Source: a virus. From it: DNA of 28,209 nt. Made by a program: the position numbers and the translations under genes. Below the pieces are notes generated by a model that saw only the letters and a program-made list of their open reading frames with translations, did no database searches and had not been told where the DNA came from. Where the stretch lies: positions 1 through 28,209 of IMG/VR virus record IMGVR_UViG_3300042306_001913; one strand, written 5' to 3'. Below, one piece after another: positions 1 to 5,688 of the stretch. Positions within the stretch are counted from its first letter, which is position 1. Every line of letters starts with the position of its first letter.

Positions 1-56
1 AAAAAACTTACAAAAAAATTACAAAAAGATAATAGTACAAAAGAACTAAGTTATTA

Positions 57-175
57 TCGTTAATAGATTGTAGATAAGGATATTAACAATGAAATCCTTG
101 ATATATATAGGTTTTAGGCTTTGTTGATATTGTTAATGCTATCCCCCAATATTATTTTTTTTACACTCTTATTGT
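57..175. repeat. Repeat half-element A, copy 1
   Basis: This AT-rich stretch of about 120 bp recurs at 9161-9275 with roughly 85% identity by eye (shared blocks include GATATATATAG, TTTGTTGATA and CCCCAATATTATTTTTTT). It contains a 24-bp imperfect palindromic core at 67-90, with arms ATTGTAGATA and TATTAACAAT around a 4-bp spacer. The same core type occurs at 1487-1510, 9172-9195 and 9377-9400. The rest of 1-365 upstream of the FGE-fold gene shows no gene. I see the repeat directly. An operator, a recombinase site or a mobile-element end are all possible. Confidence 0.75.
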
Positions 176-272
176 CTAGTTCGTTTATCTGGTTAGCACT
201 GCCCGTCAAATTGGCTTAATCCGATTTTGCTTGATTAAGTGCGGTGGGGAGCGGTTCGGATTGGCGATGATG

Positions 273-292
273 GGACGTGAGGATTATCCCCC
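273..292 (+). repeat. 20-bp direct repeat, left copy
   Basis: The 20-bp string beginning GGACGTGAGG and ending ATTATCCCCC is exactly repeated at 1358-1377. The two copies bracket the FGE-fold gene in the same orientation, 1085 bp apart. The repeat is directly visible; its role is unknown. Confidence 0.8.
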
Positions 293-365
293 AGCAAGAA
301 ATTAAAGTTTTAGTGAGTCCTGCTCATCAATTTTGTTAAAATACTAATACCAAGGAAAGGACATT

Positions 366-1322
366 ATGTTTAAAACCCCTACAGTAAACCTTCGCGGCGA
401 AATCATTAAAACTACCACCCACACTGCTAACTGTTTTACAGAAACTCTACCAAATAACGTTGACCTCGACATGGTATTTATACCTGATGGTACTTTTACA
501 ATGGGTTCTCCTAAAAATGAAAAAGATAGCCATAATAATGAACGTCCCCAACATAATGTAAAGGTTCCTCCTTTCTTCATGGGGAAATATCCCATTACTC
601 AAGGTCAATGGAAAGTGATTGCCACCAGAACAGATTTAAAAGTAAAAATAGACTTAGAAGAAGATCCATCTTATTTTAAAAAACCCTATCAAGATCAAGA
701 CAGAGAAATAGATAGATGGCTTAGACCCGTTGAAAGAGTCAATTGGTATGAAGCTGTAGAGTTTTGCCAGCGACTGTCTAAGCTAACGGAGAGAGATTAT
801 AGACTGCCTTCGGAGGCACAATGGGAATACGCTTGTCGTGCTATGACAGAACCCCTAGACCTCGCAAAAGGTGAATCTTACCCACCCTTTTACTTTGGAG
901 AAACCCTTACTGATAAGTTAGCTAACTATAATGCTTCTATAACTTATGCCTCGGAACCCAAAGGCGAAAATAAAAAGGAAACTATCCCCGTTGGTCAATT
1001 TCCCCCGAATGCTTTCGGATTATACGATATGCACGGCAACGTCTGGGAATGGTGTATGGATGACTGGCATGACAATTATGAAAATGCGCCTAGTGACGGC
1101 AGTGCTTGGCTTGATAATAATCAAGAGGAAAATCTTGATGCTGAAAATAGCTTAGAATCTACTGAAAAAGACGGAGATACTCCCTTTTTTGTCATGCGGG
1201 GCGGTTGTTGGTACCACAATCCAGATTTCTGCCGTTCTGCCAAACGCATCAACAACCGCCCCGACCTCTACGACTTCGACTACGGTTTTCGGGTAGTCTG
1301 TGTATTCGGGAAAACTCTCTAA
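366..1322 (+). CDS. FGE/SUMF1-fold variable protein (probable DGR target)
   Basis: A 318-residue protein with an FGE-sulfatase (formylglycine-generating enzyme, C-type-lectin-like) domain spanning about residues 34-315. Family landmarks are FIPDGTFTMGS near the start, RPVERVNWYEAVEFCQRLS, YRLPSEAQWEYACRA, NAFGLYDMHGNVWEWC and MRGGCW, ending YGFRVVC. The ATG is preceded by a good ribosome site (AAGGAAAGGA, 4 nt away). The last ~30 residues match the position and style of variable regions in cyanobacterial diversity-generating-retroelement targets: between GCW and YGFRVV most exposed codons are NNC (TAC, CAC, TTC, ATC, CTC, GAC), as expected from mutated AAC codons. No reverse transcriptase or template repeat is visible. 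Lying on the opposite strand next to the tail-tip gene, it may be a receptor-binding or displayed protein rather than a sulfatase-maturating enzyme. The fold is confident; the role is inferred. Confidence 0.88.
   Translation: MFKTPTVNLRGEIIKTTTHTANCFTETLPNNVDLDMVFIPDGTFTMGSPKNEKDSHNNERPQHNVKVPPFFMGKYPITQGQWKVIATRTDLKVKIDLEEDPSYFKKPYQDQDREIDRWLRPVERVNWYEAVEFCQRLSKLTERDYRLPSEAQWEYACRAMTEPLDLAKGESYPPFYFGETLTDKLANYNASITYASEPKGENKKETIPVGQFPPNAFGLYDMHGNVWEWCMDDWHDNYENAPSDGSAWLDNNQEENLDAENSLESTEKDGDTPFFVMRGGCWYHNPDFCRSAKRINNRPDLYDFDYGFRVVCVFGKTL
1206..1292 (+). other. Candidate DGR variable region (VR)
   Basis: Codons 1212-1283 of the FGE-fold gene encode the surface-loop residues that vary in DGR targets. 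The codons TAC, CAC, TTC, ATC, AAC, AAC, CTC, TAC, GAC, TTC, GAC, TAC all end in C, although the gene otherwise uses AT-ending codons freely. This is what adenine-specific mutagenesis of an AAC-rich template repeat would leave. The invariant frame (CRSAKR, NRPD, YGFRVVC) is intact. No template repeat is visible in the window. Confidence 0.6.
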
Positions 1323-1357
1323 CCCTTTTTCCCTTTTTCCCTTTTTACCCTTTACTC

Positions 1358-1377
1358 GGACGTGAGGATTATCCCCC
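1358..1377 (+). repeat. 20-bp direct repeat, right copy
   Basis: Exact copy of the repeat at 273-292. It lies 36 bp after the stop codon of the FGE-fold gene, so the pair delimits a cassette of about 1.1 kb. Confidence 0.8.
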
Positions 1378-1420
1378 TTACCTCATATCCAAAAAAGGGG
1401 AAGTTATTATATCTTCTTTT

Positions 1421-1511
1421 CTTTTTTTTCCGTAAAGCATCAACGGCATCAACAAAGCCTGAAACCTAGTCAGGGTAAAGGTTTCGATTGTTAATAAGGT
1501 TATTAACAATC
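1421..1511. repeat. Repeat half-element B, copy 1
   Basis: Recurs at 9308-9401 (shared AAAGCATCAACGGCATC, ACAAAG and CAGGGTAA). It contains a hairpin (GAAACCT 1461-1467 with AGGTTTC 1479-1485) followed by a perfect palindrome at 1487-1510 (ATTGTTAATAA, GG, TTATTAACAAT). In the second copy the hairpin sequence differs but pairing is kept. At 9161-9400 halves A and B lie next to each other; here the FGE-fold gene lies between them. Confidence 0.75.
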
Positions 1512-1649
1512 AAATTACAAAAGAACAGAAGATATATTTGATACAAAAGTACCCATAGTGACACTTGATGAACTGTCACACTTCGCCAACACCTGCCGAG
1601 AGAATCGATTTATATTAGAAAAGTAATCAAAACAAAGAGGACAAATCAA

Positions 1650-1910
1650 ATGAATACAACATTGGTAAATGAAAAAATGCTAATGCGTCGTAATGATTTA
1701 TTAGACGAGTCGAGAAAAACTCAAAAAGTTAGAATAGCGTGGCATTTTCCCAAAATTGAACTGGCAGAATTTATAGATCGCGAAAAAGAATTATCTGGAC
1801 ACGGAAAATGGTTTGATTATAGCGAAATAGCTACTCTTGAAGCTTGGGTTCGTAAAATGAATAAAGAATATGACGACATATTCCATTATCTTCAATTTTG
1901 TGAGAAATAG
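1650..1910 (+). CDS. Small hypothetical protein (86 aa)
   Basis: An unrecognised 86-residue, charged soluble protein with aromatic clusters (AWHFPKIELAEFID, GKWFDYSEIATLEAW, YDDIFHYLQF). It has no membrane segment or signal peptide and no motif I can name. The start is supported by AGAGGA about 8 nt upstream of the ATG. It converges on the tail-tip gene, with stops 71 bp apart. An inverted repeat GTGACA/TGTCAC lies 70-90 bp upstream. It is plausibly a real phage accessory gene because of its ribosome site and protein-like composition. Confidence 0.6.
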   Translation: MNTTLVNEKMLMRRNDLLDESRKTQKVRIAWHFPKIELAEFIDREKELSGHGKWFDYSEIATLEAWVRKMNKEYDDIFHYLQFCEK

Positions 1911-1981
1911 CTTGTAATTATGCCCCTAAAATTACATCTCGCTAATCCCACTATGTCAGGCGATAATGGTCTTGATTCCAA

Positions 1982-4282
1982 TCAAATAATCGTTGCCAGT
2001 GATTCTTTAAAAGGTACTGGATAGCTTGAATTTTGAAAAACCCGTACTGTATAAGCCGATTGGACTGACCCCCAATCGGCTATTTGTTGTGCCTCTGTAT
2101 AAACGACGCTTCGGGCTGACGATACTGACCATTCTCGTTTTACTGTGGACTCGTCGTAAATTCTGACTACATAGCTGTCCAATTCTCCTGCTGCGTAAGC
2201 AATGTCGATATAGTCGATCCAACGACCATCTAACCGCGTCCGTCGATACCAAGTAATAATTAAATCGTTATTATCTTTTTCCCCTCTTACAGCACAAGGG
2301 AAAGGCTTCAATCCTTCTAAGGTGATTGTGTGAGAAACTTCCTCCTCTATATCAGTTTCAAGTAATCCATTAGGAACTACTTTTAATAAATATTCTCGAT
2401 TAATATCAGAAAGATTTAAGGGGAATCGAACTAAATAATTAGTTAGTAACACAAATTTTTCCCCTGTTATATGCCTAGAAATGGCTGGTTCAGTTCCCTT
2501 GACTCCACGAATTGTATATGAAATATCAAATGTCAAGGGATTGTTGGACACAATAGCAGCATTTTTAAAAGCTACAATTTCTCCAGTAGAAAACCAACCT
2601 AATTGTTTGCCTGACAAAAATGTTTCAAGGGTAACTGGCTCTAATTGCCCTGAATTTATGCTTACTCGTATCCAATTTAAATCGTCAATAAAACTAGGAG
2701 AAGCGTTGTTAAAATTCGGGGAGAAGCTTAATACAGTACCAGTTACGCTGTTGGCAACATTACCAACAGCAAAATCATAGCTTAATCCGTTGTCATCAGA
2801 ATAAAATAATGCTCCTTTCCTAAAACTAGAGTTACCTTCAATTGCCACATAAATTCCTATATCTGTATCTCGGCTGTTAACTATTGGGCATTCAATAGGA
2901 ATAGCGTTAGCGCGTCCGTAGGGACGAGGAGTGTTATTGTCTGGCGGAAATTCGTTATAGGAACGAGGAGTGTTATTGTCTGGCGGAAATTCGTTATCTA
3001 TAGGAATATCTGGCAAATATCCTACTCCTTGAAATCGAGTAGCTTCAATTTCAATTAAATAATTTACGCCTCTTACTTTTTTCGTGATTTGCATCAATTC
3101 CTGATGATAATTGTTATTATCATTAGTAAAAATTACATCCCCAACCTTTAAATTTTCCCATGCTGGTAATAAAAACATTTTTGAAAAAGTTTTTGATTGC
3201 GTTTTCCCTAAAAAAAGAATTTTTGAGGCAATATTCATGAAAAACATATCTATATCTATTAGCTTAGTTTGAAAACTAAGCTCGTTTGTGTGAGTATCTG
3301 ATGGGTCTTTAGCTACTGCAGTAATAGGTTCATAATTTTTTAAAACATTTAGCCCAGATACCGTAACAGCACTGGGAGTTTCTCTAAAATGAGTCAGTTT
3401 TTTTTCATTAATGTCAATAGGATTTTCTCCAAATTTTTTAGACCCAAAAGAGCTTTTAGGGATAAAAATAGGATCAGATGATTGTTCTTGTCTTTTAAAA
3501 ATGATTTTATCTTTTGGCTCCCTTGCTACAATAAAAAAAGCTCTCATAAGTTCTTCTAACTGATCAGCAAAAGATGTCCCATCAAACAATAAATCAAATC
3601 CTTGAATTCGGTAATCATCAGGAATGTCAGTCACATCAATTTGATCGTCTGTTCTACTAGCTAATTCACAAATAGTTTTCAAAATATCTTTTATTTTTGG
3701 ATTGTTTCCACTTTCTCCAATCACTTCAACATCAATAGTAGGAAATCCAGTGCCATCATAATTAGCAATCGGATAATTATTAAAAATTAAAAAAGACATT
3801 CCAGTAAAAGCAGGTACTGGATTAGATTCTTTTGACTGAATTACTGACGATGGTGTAGTTTGATTGCCAGTATAAATAGTTGTATGCTCAATAAACTTTA
3901 GGCTTTTTTCGTCATTAGTTTCGGAATTGTAAACGAGGACGCTGTTCATCCAAACCCGCCTAACAGAGCCAATTTTTCTAGCAATTGGATAAGCGGCTGT
4001 CAAAAAATAAGTGTAAACTTCGGTAGTTTGCCCACCACCACCACCTTTTCCGCCTTGCCTTTCGGATGTGACGACTTCCTTAAGAGGAATCCCCCACATC
4101 ATAGTTAGCCCTTCTTTCCTCACCCTTCCAAAAGGATAGGATAGGCTTCTGCCGTATTCAGCATCGGGAACACCAGTATCCTCAATTTTTCCTTTTTGTT
4201 GGGTAGGGGGTTTAGGAGCAAATAGAGATAATAATAGGTTAGCTCCGATTCCTATCGCTACGGGAATGAGAAAATTAGCCAC
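1982..4282 (-). CDS. Phage tail-tip/baseplate hub protein (gpJ/GTA-host-specificity-like)
   Basis: A 766-residue structural protein at the distal tail, expected to close the tail tube and contact the host surface. The N-terminus starts with a hydrophobic segment (FLIPVAIGIGANLLLSLFA), then PFGRVRKEGLTMMWG, a Gly-rich loop (GGKGGGGG, about residue 80) and a long mixed alpha/beta region that resembles the putative phage-tail (PF13550-type) hub family: a DILKTICELA segment, DDYRIQGFDLLFDGTSFADQLEELM at about 220-245, then LLPAWENLKVGDVIFTND. The C-terminal third looks like beta-rich Ig/FN3-like modules (ITWYRRTRLDGRWI, RIYDES). The start codon is GTG with no strong ribosome site, so the exact start is uncertain. 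A 13-residue unit (NEFPPDNNTPR plus two residues) is duplicated at about residues 428-453. The gene lies below the tRNA and is separated from the rest of the tail cluster by accessory genes. Confidence 0.8.
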   Translation of the reverse strand: MANFLIPVAIGIGANLLLSLFAPKPPTQQKGKIEDTGVPDAEYGRSLSYPFGRVRKEGLTMMWGIPLKEVVTSERQGGKGGGGGQTTEVYTYFLTAAYPIARKIGSVRRVWMNSVLVYNSETNDEKSLKFIEHTTIYTGNQTTPSSVIQSKESNPVPAFTGMSFLIFNNYPIANYDGTGFPTIDVEVIGESGNNPKIKDILKTICELASRTDDQIDVTDIPDDYRIQGFDLLFDGTSFADQLEELMRAFFIVAREPKDKIIFKRQEQSSDPIFIPKSSFGSKKFGENPIDINEKKLTHFRETPSAVTVSGLNVLKNYEPITAVAKDPSDTHTNELSFQTKLIDIDMFFMNIASKILFLGKTQSKTFSKMFLLPAWENLKVGDVIFTNDNNNYHQELMQITKKVRGVNYLIEIEATRFQGVGYLPDIPIDNEFPPDNNTPRSYNEFPPDNNTPRPYGRANAIPIECPIVNSRDTDIGIYVAIEGNSSFRKGALFYSDDNGLSYDFAVGNVANSVTGTVLSFSPNFNNASPSFIDDLNWIRVSINSGQLEPVTLETFLSGKQLGWFSTGEIVAFKNAAIVSNNPLTFDISYTIRGVKGTEPAISRHITGEKFVLLTNYLVRFPLNLSDINREYLLKVVPNGLLETDIEEEVSHTITLEGLKPFPCAVRGEKDNNDLIITWYRRTRLDGRWIDYIDIAYAAGELDSYVVRIYDESTVKREWSVSSARSVVYTEAQQIADWGSVQSAYTVRVFQNSSYPVPFKESLATII
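2924..3001 (-). repeat. 39-bp in-frame tandem duplication in tail-tip gene
   Basis: Two near-identical 39-bp units (core AGGAGTGTTATTGTCTGGCG) encode two copies of NEFPPDNNTPR, which probably form a proline-rich linker between the hub and the C-terminal modules. The reading frame is kept. It could vary in copy number by slippage. Confidence 0.85.
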
Positions 4283-4316
4283 GGCTTTTTAAAAGATAGT
4301 ATTTTCTCTATTCTAA

Positions 4317-4389
4317 TAGGTTGAGTAGGAATCGAACCTACCTAAGACGAATTATGAGTTCGTTGCCTTAACCGCTCGGCCATCAACCC
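4317..4389 (-). tRNA. tRNA with CAU anticodon (elongator Met or Ile2)
   Basis: A complete 73-nt cloverleaf on the minus strand. The acceptor GGGTTGA pairs with TCAACCT (first pair G-U), the D-stem is GCC/GGC, the anticodon stem ACGAA/TTCGT is perfect with loop CTCATAA, the variable loop is CTTAG, and the T-stem GTAGG/CCTAC is perfect with loop TTCGATT. The discriminator base is A and no CCA is encoded. CAU may be read as Met, or as Ile for AUA if lysidine-modified; sequence alone does not decide. It lies 35 bp upstream of the tail-tip gene and 6 bp beyond the stop of the HigA-like gene, consistent with co-transcription. Confidence 0.93.
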
Positions 4390-4394
4390 TTGAC

Positions 4395-4805
4395 CTATTT
4401 AGGAAAAAATAAAGTAGGAGAGATATTAAAAAAATCGGCTAATTTTTGAACGTGAATATCTGTTATCTCTCGCTGTCTATCAAAAATATCATCTAGGATT
4501 GATTGATCCTCAAAAATAGATAATAAGTCTTGCTTTTGCAAGTTCTTTAGTTCTAACAAAAATTTCAATAGCTCAACTCCATAAATATCAGGTATTGGCT
4601 TTTGATTTTCCTCATACTCATAAATCAAAGTTCCTAAAACACTTAAATACTCCCTTTCTTCTATTGTCAATTGAATTTTATCTAATATGATTTTATCTAA
4701 AAAAGAACTGATAACTCTTTCCGTGTTTTCTAGCTCTTCCTTGTCGTAAATAGGACGAGGAGGGTATTGTTTTAATAATTCTAAGTATTTATTTGTATCA
4801 AACAT
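4395..4805 (-). CDS. HigA-like antitoxin / XRE-type helix-turn-helix protein, no toxin partner
   Basis: About 136 residues from the start I prefer (MFDTNKYLELLKQY). A longer ORF starts at 4838, but the family usually begins at this point and neither start has a clear ribosome site. The layout matches cyanobacterial HigA-type antitoxins: an N-terminal helical region (LTIEEREYLSVLGTLIYEYE) that binds the toxin, then a C-terminal helix-turn-helix (LLKFLLELKNLQKQDLLSIF through HVQKLADFFNISPTLFF). HigA proteins neutralise HigB mRNA-cleaving toxins and repress their own operon. No HigB-like ORF occurs on either side, so this is an orphan antitoxin that may counter a host toxin, or simply a regulator. 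It lies 6 bp upstream of the tRNA. Confidence 0.72.
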   Translation of the reverse strand: MFDTNKYLELLKQYPPRPIYDKEELENTERVISSFLDKIILDKIQLTIEEREYLSVLGTLIYEYEENQKPIPDIYGVELLKFLLELKNLQKQDLLSIFEDQSILDDIFDRQREITDIHVQKLADFFNISPTLFFPK

Positions 4806-5201
4806 AGTGTGACTGTAATCGCTGTAACTTTTTATCATAGGTCAAGTCTTTGATTTTGTCAATATGTTTGATTTTAAGTGGGTTGGGCTGGATTTGCACT
4901 AGCGTGGAATTAAATCTACAGATTAACTATATTAGATTTATTCTCTGTAAAAATTAAGATTACACCAAAAGGAATCTTTCCAAAAATTTATCAATTGTAT
5001 ATTTTTTTCAGCTATTAATTTTCGCCAAAGACGAAAATTCTCAAAAAAATTATACCATCCAAAAGGAACATCTTCTCTAAGGATAGTCCAAATAATAGGT
5101 AAATAGCTTTTGATAGTCATGACAGCAATCAAAAGGTAATAGTTTATTTGTTTAGTCTTTTTCGTGTCTTAATAGTCTTGACTTTATTTAAATCCTACCA
5201 C

Positions 5202-5396
5202 TTATTTTACATTTAACTTTTCAAAAGTTAATCCTAAACAAACTGCAACCCAAAGCCAAATATACCAAAACCTGAAAAACAACTCTGACCATGTTAGCTG
5301 TAAGTTGTTAAGTCTTATGACAGTAAATACACAGGTAAAAATAATTAAATTTACAGCCACTAATAAATAAGGTTTTTTCTGTTTTTTAGACTTCAT
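5202..5396 (-). CDS. Possible small two-helix membrane protein (64 aa)
   Basis: A 64-residue ORF with a basic start (MKSKKQKKPY), a first membrane segment (LLVAVNLIIFTCVFTVI), a short polar link and a second (FFRFWYIWLWVAVCLGL), ending KLNVK. Size and two-helix shape would fit a small phage membrane protein such as a holin-like or accessory protein, but there is no family motif and no convincing ribosome site. It could be chance in AT-rich DNA. Confidence 0.35.
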   Translation of the reverse strand: MKSKKQKKPYLLVAVNLIIFTCVFTVIRLNNLQLTWSELFFRFWYIWLWVAVCLGLTFEKLNVK

Positions 5397-5445
5397 TTTA
5401 GTTTAATTTTTTTAGGTGTTCTATGTTACTTTACTACAATTAAAG

Positions 5446-5580
5446 TTATTTGTCTATAGTTTTGATAAGAAAATAAATTAAATTTATCTTTTCTGCTGTC
5501 AGTGTTTTGATTTTCATTAAAATTTTTACTAATTTATCCTTAAGTTCTTTTTTAGTGGGTTCTGTGTCACTTGGTTCATA
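5446..5580 (-). pseudogene. ORF fragment next to the TnpB-linked repeats
   Basis: A minus-strand open frame of about 45 codons (beginning YEPSDTEPTKKELKDK, ending LIYFLIKTIDK, stop at 5446-5448) has no usable early start codon and begins where the outer 37-bp repeat ends. The Lys/Glu-rich helical composition looks protein-like. It may be the 3' remnant of a gene cut by insertion of the tnpB element, or chance. Confidence 0.25.
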
Positions 5581-5616
5581 CTTGCAATCTACTTAACAAG
5601 TCAAGCCGATTGTTAC
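5580..5616 (-). repeat. 37-bp direct repeat, outer copy (TnpB-linked)
   Basis: Identical to 5652-5688, with 35 bp between the copies. Read on the tnpB strand it runs from GTAACAATCGGC to GATTGCAAGT. It can form a small nested stem: CAATC with GATTG outside, ACTT with AAGT inside. The position downstream of tnpB matches where the right end and guide-RNA scaffold of IS200/IS605-type elements lie. Confidence 0.85.
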
Positions 5617-5651
5617 TATTAGTAGGGATTAGCTCTAAAAGCTTCTCTTTA

Positions 5652-5688
5652 ACTTGCAATCTACTTAACAAGTCAAGCCGATTGTTAC
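5652..5688 (-). repeat. 37-bp direct repeat, inner copy overlapping tnpB stop
   Basis: Exact copy of 5580-5616. Its first bases (on the tnpB strand) include the tnpB stop codon TAA at 5685-5687. That overlap is typical of TnpB omega-RNA scaffolds, which run through the 3' end of the gene. Two copies with a 35-bp gap also imitate a one-spacer CRISPR array. Confidence 0.85.

Larger units (their letters stand above)
1323..1649. other. Intergenic region between FGE-fold gene and 86-aa ORF
   Basis: No gene is seen here. It begins with a pyrimidine tract (CCCTTTTT repeated, 1323-1354), then the second 20-bp direct repeat (1358-1377), repeat half-element B (1421-1511) and a short inverted repeat GTGACA/TGTCAC at about 1559-1580. 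The last could be an operator for the downstream ORF, which has its own ribosome site (AGAGGA). Confidence 0.6.
4839..5684. other. Low-coding region between HigA-like gene and tnpB
   Basis: This AT-rich stretch has no strongly supported gene. It holds a weak 64-codon minus-strand ORF with TTG start at 4938-5132 (not called), a possible two-helix membrane ORF (5202-5396), a start-less ORF fragment (5446-5580) and two 37-bp direct repeats (5580-5616 and 5652-5688). At about 4875-4905 the minus strand resembles the 3' half of a tRNA, but no matching 5' half is present. Confidence 0.5.

Noticed and set aside
366-1322. A functional sulfatase-maturating formylglycine-generating enzyme.
   Set aside because: The C-terminal region has the DGR-type variable layout rather than the usual catalytic-cysteine context, and no sulfatase is nearby.
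1323-1354. Pyrimidine tract CCCTTTTT repeated after the FGE-fold stop as a terminator.
   Set aside because: No stem precedes the T-runs, so it is not a standard intrinsic terminator.
1972-1985. Small inverted repeat TTGATT-CC-AATCAA between the convergent 86-aa and tail-tip genes.
   Set aside because: A 6-bp AT-rich stem with a 2-nt loop and no T-run is too weak to call a terminator.
4870-4935. Minus-strand sequence resembling the 3' half of a tRNA (GTGCAAATCCAGC, CCAACCCA) with a GTA-like loop.
   Set aside because: The T-stem has a mismatch, the anticodon stem is weak and no 5' acceptor or D-arm is present. At most a relic.
4938-5132. Minus-strand 64-codon ORF.
   Set aside because: It has a TTG start, no ribosome site, no motif and an irregular Trp/Phe-rich composition, so chance in AT-rich DNA is likely.
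5580-5688. A true CRISPR array.
   Set aside because: There are only two repeats, no cas1/cas2 and no leader; the overlap with the tnpB stop fits a TnpB guide scaffold at least as well.
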